In this document: positions 5,979 through 9,538 of the stretch, one piece after another
Layout of the letters: each line of letters starts with the position of its first letter
How positions within the stretch are numbered: position 1 is the stretch's first letter
From: JAGTVG01 sp964389805
Lineage (GTDB): Bacteria; Bacteroidota; Bacteroidia; Cytophagales; Cyclobacteriaceae
Assembly (NCBI GenBank): GCA_964389805.1
Contig: CAYMFU010000120.1
Location: forward strand, 1-9,538
Reading direction: 5' to 3'
Length of the DNA stretch: 9,538 nucleotides
The notes under the pieces: model-generated
The model's input: only the letters and a program-made list of their open reading frames with translations
What the model was told of the DNA's origin: nothing
Databases searched by the model: none
Made by a program: the position numbers and the translations under genes

Positions 5979-6911
5979 TAACAGATGCCTGGTCGCTTTT
6001 ATTCCAGCTTCAGAGCTTAATTTATAACCTTCATATTCAATGCCAATATATCCGGTGAATCCGGAGTCCATTACAATCTGAAGGATTTTCCTGAAATCTG
6101 AAGTTTTATGTTGTCCTGAGCTATCAAAATCACGCGATTTAGCGCTAACACCCATTGCATAGGGCATTAACTCTTCCATACCTTTATATGTATCGTAAAA
6201 TTTCGGAGGCCAGATACTAATAACAAAATTGCCAAAATCCGGCAATATACCACAATTCTTTTTCCCAACCTGTTGTATGACATGAGTTAGCCATCCGGGA
6301 TCACTTGAATAACCGCCATGGTTTTCTACTATTATATTTATCCCTTCTTTTTCTCCATAATCACATAATGTCCCAAGGCTTTCAATAGCAGCCTTCGCAA
6401 CATTATCCCGGTCTCCCTTTCCAGCCGCATTAACACGTATTGAATGACAACCAAGAAATTTTGCAGCGTCAATCCATTTGTAGTGGTTATCTACTGCCTT
6501 TTTTCTATTTACTTCATTTAATGTCGCCAGGTTTCCCTCCATATCGATCATTATGATCAGACTTTTCACCCCATGATCGCTTGCACGGTTCTTTAAATCT
6601 GTGAGATAAATGGTGTCTGTTCCTTTATCCGCAAAAAACTGGTTGACATATTCTATCGCATCGATATCATATATATTTCGCGCCGTGGAAGCAAAATCCA
6701 GGGTAGTCAAACTTCCGGACCAGAATGATTTACGCAAAGACCATTGGGCCAGTGATATTTTGAAGAATAGTTCTTCAGGAAGAGGTTGAATTGGAAGTGA
6801 AATAGCATCTGCCTCAGACAAAAGGTCACTACATGATGTAAGTGTAATAACAAATCCAGACGACAAGGCAAGGCTGCCGGCTTTTTTGATAAATGTTCTT
6901 CTGTTTTCCAT
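5952..6911 (-). CDS. Sugar phosphate isomerase/epimerase-like TIM-barrel lipoprotein
   Basis: This is a 319-residue protein of the xylose-isomerase-like TIM-barrel family (AP endonuclease 2 superfamily). The N-terminus MENRRTFIKKAG followed by a hydrophobic stretch and LTSC at residues 24-27 combines a twin-Arg-like motif with a lipobox. It is therefore probably exported and lipid-anchored at Cys27. Barrel landmarks are KISLAQWSLR (51-60), IIVENHGG with E196, ILPDFGN with D225 and IGIEYEG with E292, which are probable metal ligands. The position where related enzymes usually carry His (VHxKD) reads GVSAKS, with Ser256. Members act on sugars or glycosides rather than necessarily on phosphates; the substrate is unknown. 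I took the ATG at 6911 rather than a TTG at 6932, because it gives the normal signal. It then starts 4 bp after the DUF1761 stop, which indicates translational coupling. Confidence 0.87.
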   Translation of the reverse strand: MENRRTFIKKAGSLALSSGFVITLTSCSDLLSEADAISLPIQPLPEELFFKISLAQWSLRKSFWSGSLTTLDFASTARNIYDIDAIEYVNQFFADKGTDTIYLTDLKNRASDHGVKSLIIMIDMEGNLATLNEVNRKKAVDNHYKWIDAAKFLGCHSIRVNAAGKGDRDNVAKAAIESLGTLCDYGEKEGINIIVENHGGYSSDPGWLTHVIQQVGKKNCGILPDFGNFVISIWPPKFYDTYKGMEELMPYAMGVSAKSRDFDSSGQHKTSDFRKILQIVMDSGFTGYIGIEYEGYKLSSEAGIKATRHLLIESAKELG

Positions 6912-6915
6912 AATG

Positions 6916-7332
6916 CTATCGCCAGGCACCAATTATTACACCCATAACAAAAAAGCTAACCACCATATACCCGACATCAATAAAATAAAGCTTCAGAGGT
7001 TTTCTTGAAAAAAGAAAATTAACACCAAAACTTGTTGCCACAAATCCCAGGCATAACACTATAGCAAATAAGCCAGCGAGAAAGGCACTTGAGCCCAGCA
7101 TCATAGCTATTTCAGTGAACAATGAAATGAATAGTGCTGCCACAAAATTCAGAATAAAGGCTACCCCATAGATTAGGGCCATGTTCCCTTTAGCAATATC
7201 TTCGTCACTCAATCCGGCCAGCTTCTGCCATGATTTTCCAAAAAGGAAATTGCCATACCAGAAAAATCCGACAACAAAGGTAGATAGGGAAGCCACAATT
7301 AATTCCCAAATGTTTATTCCTGAAAAATCCAC
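6916..7332 (-). CDS. DUF1761 family membrane protein
   Basis: This is a 138-residue integral membrane protein that matches the DUF1761 family in length and in its N-terminal pattern: a short Asn/Trp-containing start, a first helix with FFWYGNFLFGKSW (about 23-35), then a soluble turn LAGLSDEDI. Four hydrophobic helices can be seen at about 8-28, 52-72, 80-104 and 114-136. It has no signal peptide and no recognisable catalytic motif, and the function of the family is unknown. The start is GTG at 7332; an in-frame TAA lies 12 bp upstream and the next in-frame ATG is codon 51, inside the second helix region, so GTG is the only workable start. A run of A residues precedes it in place of a Shine-Dalgarno site. 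It sits between the beta-helix gene (72 bp upstream) and the isomerase gene (4 bp downstream), probably in one operon. Confidence 0.87.
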   Translation of the reverse strand: MDFSGINIWELIVASLSTFVVGFFWYGNFLFGKSWQKLAGLSDEDIAKGNMALIYGVAFILNFVAALFISLFTEIAMMLGSSAFLAGLFAIVLCLGFVATSFGVNFLFSRKPLKLYFIDVGYMVVSFFVMGVIIGAWR

Positions 7333-7404
7333 TTTTAATTTTTTTTATTTGAAGTAATTTAATAGAAATTCAATAGTAAAGCAAATACAAATAATCAATA
7401 CAAC
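7333..7404 (-). other. Short intergenic spacer within a likely operon
   Basis: This 72-bp AT-rich spacer follows the beta-helix gene and precedes the DUF1761 gene on the minus strand. It carries one half of the hairpin at 7393-7413 and the A-rich leader of the GTG start. No gene is present. Confidence 0.5.
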
Positions 7405-7413
7405 CTATTGATT
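7393..7413 (-). terminator. Candidate weak hairpin over the beta-helix stop codon
   Basis: AATCAATA (7393-7400) and TATTGATT (7406-7413) are perfect 8-bp inverted copies around a 5-base loop. Read on the minus strand, the hairpin includes the TAG stop codon (7407-7405) and is followed by a T-rich stretch (ATTTGTATTTGCTTT). The stem has only one or two G-C pairs, so it would be weak. It may cause partial termination between the beta-helix gene and the DUF1761-isomerase pair. Confidence 0.28.
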
Positions 7414-8697
7414 TGTATCCTTTTGATGTGCAACATCTCCGAGTCTGTGACCACTCATTTCATTTTCCTCAATAGTCACAGGCAAAGCATTATCATAGAA
7501 AAACAATCCAGCTTTTTGCGTCCCTTCACCGGTATCTCTGATAGTATTCCCTAAAACTTTGACCTCTTCCGCAGGAGAATTAAATGAAATCCCATATCCT
7601 CCATTTTCCTGACCATTGTTTTCTATAATATTATTCTTAAATGTATTTCTATGGGGAGCATTTATAGCTCTTTCACCCCTTAAATTGATCCCATCACTTC
7701 CATTTTCATAAATGTGATTATTCTCGAATAAAACATCTGAATCTTTATGCCCGGTGCAAACACCAAAACGCCCATTGTTGTAGAACCGATTTCCAACTAC
7801 CCTTGAATGATGAACCCTCCAGCAGATAAACAATCCATCCACTGCATTATCATGCACATCATTATTTTCAATTAGTGACAATGGGGAACCGGTACCGGGA
7901 TGCAAACCAATATTTCCGCTGCCGCTGATCTCACTGTTCTTAACGGTTACGTTCTCAGTAATTTGCCAGCTTATTCCTTCACCATTAAAATCCCGCACAA
8001 TTACATTATCTACAATAATACTTCGGGATTTAAATATGTAGACTCCACTTCCATTGCATCCGTCCATTTTGAAATTCTCTTTTTTATTCCCATCGATGAA
8101 TAGATCTCTTACCTCTACATTTTCGGCTTCAATAATGTCAATAGCCGAACACGCATTGGAGATTTTACCATCTCTGTCGGAACGATAATCTCTGATCAGA
8201 TAGTCATCTATATAAACAACATTTTCTATTATTTCTGTGATATATGCAGTCGAAACATTCCAGCATGAACTATTATTATTATCTGTAACTTGTATTTTCA
8301 TCCCAGGAGCAAAGCCATCAGGGTTTTTCACGGTCAGTTTTAATTCTCCATAATCTGCATCTTCAATATATTCAGTTTGAACACCTTTTGCTTTTTTAAG
8401 TACAGTTTCTTTCCCTGATCCTTTTAATATGGTATTTGACTTAAGACTTATAGGAGCGGTAATCTCATATTCTCCTGGGGATAAAATTATTGTCCCTCCA
8501 TTTTCATCAAGAGAGTTTATGGCAAATTGTATGGAGTTGTTACTGAAACCTTCAATGTCAGCGCCTGGGCCTCCAACTTTAATGGTTTTACCCGACACCT
8601 TTGGTGACACAAGCGCATCAACAGTAAATGATTTTTCTTGACCTGTAACAAGGATGCTACAAAATATTAAAACGATTGCTGAAATTAGTATTTTCAT
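7405..8697 (-). CDS. Secreted right-handed parallel beta-helix protein (PbH1 repeats)
   Basis: This is a 430-residue exported protein. Residues 1-19 are a signal peptide (MKILISAIVLIFCSILVTG) cleaved before Gln20. Residues 50-100 resemble the N-terminal cap of pectate-lyase-3-like beta-helix proteins: SIQFAINSLDENGGTIILSPGEYEI, then LKSNTILKGSG. After an insert at about 105-180 that may form a separate beta element, coils of about 20-25 residues repeat from 185 to 412. Each carries an Asn-rich turn such as IENNDVHDN, VVGNRFYNN, FENNHIYEN and FKNNIIENN. Such folds serve as polysaccharide lyases, glycoside hydrolases, epimerases or binding proteins. I see no diagnostic motif that fixes one class. 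Polar residues H266, R294, H296, C314, H317, K318, R340 and R343 recur at similar coil positions and could line a groove. It leads a probable operon with the DUF1761 and isomerase genes and is divergent from an esterase gene. Confidence 0.9.
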   Translation of the reverse strand: MKILISAIVLIFCSILVTGQEKSFTVDALVSPKVSGKTIKVGGPGADIEGFSNNSIQFAINSLDENGGTIILSPGEYEITAPISLKSNTILKGSGKETVLKKAKGVQTEYIEDADYGELKLTVKNPDGFAPGMKIQVTDNNNSSCWNVSTAYITEIIENVVYIDDYLIRDYRSDRDGKISNACSAIDIIEAENVEVRDLFIDGNKKENFKMDGCNGSGVYIFKSRSIIVDNVIVRDFNGEGISWQITENVTVKNSEISGSGNIGLHPGTGSPLSLIENNDVHDNAVDGLFICWRVHHSRVVGNRFYNNGRFGVCTGHKDSDVLFENNHIYENGSDGINLRGERAINAPHRNTFKNNIIENNGQENGGYGISFNSPAEEVKVLGNTIRDTGEGTQKAGLFFYDNALPVTIEENEMSGHRLGDVAHQKDTNQ

Positions 8698-8812
8698 ATG
8701 TTTAATCTTGGTTTTACTTACAATTTACTGATAAAATGAAGAAATCAGCATATTAATTTAGCACAAATTGTATCTTTATTTTTTTAAGGTAATCTTTTAA
8801 TTTTTTGAATCT
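8698..8812. promoter_or_regulatory. Divergent intergenic region of 115 bp
   Basis: It separates the beta-helix gene (minus) and the esterase gene (plus) and must hold both promoters. Two inverted repeats are visible: CTGAT/ATCAG (8728-8732 and 8744-8748) and ACAATTT/AAATTGT (8720-8726 and 8765-8771), with different centres. TATCTTTA at 8771-8778 is one mismatch from the TAnnTTTG -7 box on the plus strand, without a clear -33 partner. The leader of the esterase gene is T-rich. No small gene is apparent. Confidence 0.35.
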
Positions 8813-9538
8813 ATGAAAAAGATATTAATTGCGGGAATAGCCATGCTAATGTCATACTCTGTTAGTGGACAAATGGGAATAGTTTACGATGAGTTGTCGA
8901 TGCACAGCGACATTTTAAATATGGACAGGAAATTTGCCATTTACCTGCCTCCTGATTATGAAAGTTCTAAACGAAGTTATCCGGTATTATATCTTCTACA
9001 TGGAGGTGGTGATGATCAAACCGGTTGGGTGCAATTTGGCGAAGTACTTCACATTGCCGATAAAGCAATAAATGAAGGAAATGCAACTCCAATGATCATA
9101 GTGATGCCTGATGCCAATGCAGTTAGAAGAGGATATTTTAATGATCCAAAAAATGAATGGAGATATGAAGATTTTTTCTTTGAAGAATTCATGCCCTTTG
9201 TTGAAAAAACTTATAGAATAAAAGGTGAAAAGCGATACAGGGCGGTTGCAGGATTATCAATGGGAGGGGGAGGAAGTTTCATGTATGCCCTGAATCATCC
9301 CGAATTGTTTTCATCAGCCTGTCCTTTGAGTGCCAGTACCGGACCATTATCTCTTGAAAAAACTGAAGAGAGGCTTAAAAGGTATTATCAGGAGACAGAA
9401 TTCACGAAAACCGAAATTGAAAACTACTATAAAAAGCACAGTGCGGTTGAATTAATAAGAACTATGCCTGAAAAAGACCTTAAATCAGTACGCTGGTTTA
9501 TTGATTGCGGTGATGATGATTTCCTTTATGAAGGTAAT
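8813..9538 (+). CDS. Secreted esterase, alpha/beta hydrolase (esterase D/CE1-like), 3' truncated
   Basis: The first 242 residues are visible and the frame is open to the right edge, so the C-terminus is missing. Residues 1-19 are a signal peptide (MKKILIAGIAMLMSYSVSG) cleaved before Gln20. The rest matches the putative esterase family that includes esterase D, feruloyl and acetyl-xylan esterases (CE1). Landmarks are FAIYLPPDYE (41-50), YLLHGGGDDQTGW with the oxyanion-hole Gly residues (60-72), IIVMPDAN (95-102), the nucleophile elbow AGLSMGGGGS with Ser149, and DCGDDDFLYEGN (231-242), whose Asp at about 236 is the probable acid. The catalytic His would lie past the edge. The protein probably removes acyl or phenolic esters from a glycan in the periplasm or outside the cell; the substrate is inferred only by family. 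It is divergent from the beta-helix gene, and a shared control region is possible. Confidence 0.92.
   Translation, partial: MKKILIAGIAMLMSYSVSGQMGIVYDELSMHSDILNMDRKFAIYLPPDYESSKRSYPVLYLLHGGGDDQTGWVQFGEVLHIADKAINEGNATPMIIVMPDANAVRRGYFNDPKNEWRYEDFFFEEFMPFVEKTYRIKGEKRYRAVAGLSMGGGGSFMYALNHPELFSSACPLSASTGPLSLEKTEERLKRYYQETEFTKTEIENYYKKHSAVELIRTMPEKDLKSVRWFIDCGDDDFLYEGN

Noticed and set aside
7900..8103. Plus-strand open frame of 67 codons
   Set aside because: It is antisense to the repeat region of the beta-helix protein; the Asn-rich coils produce open frames on the opposite strand.
8429..8641. Plus-strand open frame of 70 codons
   Set aside because: It is antisense to the N-terminal part of the beta-helix protein, with no independent support.
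1..9538. CRISPR array, tRNA or rRNA genes, insertion sequence or prophage
   Set aside because: I saw no regularly spaced repeats, no tRNA-like cloverleaf or rRNA sequence, no transposase or integrase motif, and no flanking terminal repeats.
1..9538. A clear undescribed multi-gene system
   Set aside because: Nearly every gene falls in a recognisable widespread family, and gene orientations alternate, which fits ordinary chromosomal content; only specific details merit follow-up.

Overview
The window looks like an ordinary, AT-rich stretch of chromosome from a member of the Bacteroidota, probably a free-living Cytophagia- or Flavobacteriia-like lineage. This rests on signal peptides ending in -GQ, a porin-type outer-membrane beta-barrel protein, a RRxF-type lipoprotein TIM-barrel protein, a DUF1761 membrane protein, A-rich leaders instead of strong Shine-Dalgarno sites, and overall gene style. 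No rRNA, tRNA, CRISPR array, transposase, phage gene or integration scar is visible. There are eleven protein genes, two of them cut by the window edges.

Layout: (a) 1-860, minus strand: an outer-membrane beta-barrel protein gene followed 12 bp later by the N-terminal part of a second exported protein. (b) 1067-2579, plus strand: a membrane-anchored NAPE-PLD/RomA-like metallo-beta-lactamase-fold hydrolase and a small TfoX N-terminal-domain protein. (c) 2667-5058, minus strand: a cardiolipin synthase and, downstream, a second and unrelated MBL-fold hydrolase of the PhnP/cyclic-phosphodiesterase-like type. (d) 5116-5928, plus strand: a short-chain dehydrogenase with a forced GTG start, divergent from the cardiolipin synthase across 57 bp that hold an imperfect dyad. 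(e) 5952-8697, minus strand: a secreted right-handed beta-helix protein, a DUF1761 membrane protein (GTG start), and a lipoprotein-type sugar phosphate isomerase/epimerase whose start lies 4 bp after the DUF1761 stop. (f) 8813 to the right edge, plus strand: a secreted CE1/esterase-D-like alpha/beta hydrolase, divergent from the beta-helix gene.

How the genes may work together (inference): the beta-helix protein, the exported TIM-barrel isomerase and the esterase would fit small-scale processing of a glycan or glycoside outside the cytoplasm, but no SusC/SusD pair, glycoside hydrolase or sugar transporter is in view to prove a utilisation locus. The NAPE-PLD-like hydrolase and cardiolipin synthase both belong to families that act on phospholipids, but they lie on opposite strands and are separated by two genes, so a shared pathway is only a possibility.

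I did not find a clear undescribed system. The observations most worth a second look are the stacked His/Cys/Arg/Lys face on the beta-helix protein, the complete NAPE-PLD metal-ligand set on a membrane-anchored bacterial protein, the dyad between the cardiolipin synthase and dehydrogenase genes, and hairpin-forming repeats that sit on stop codons.
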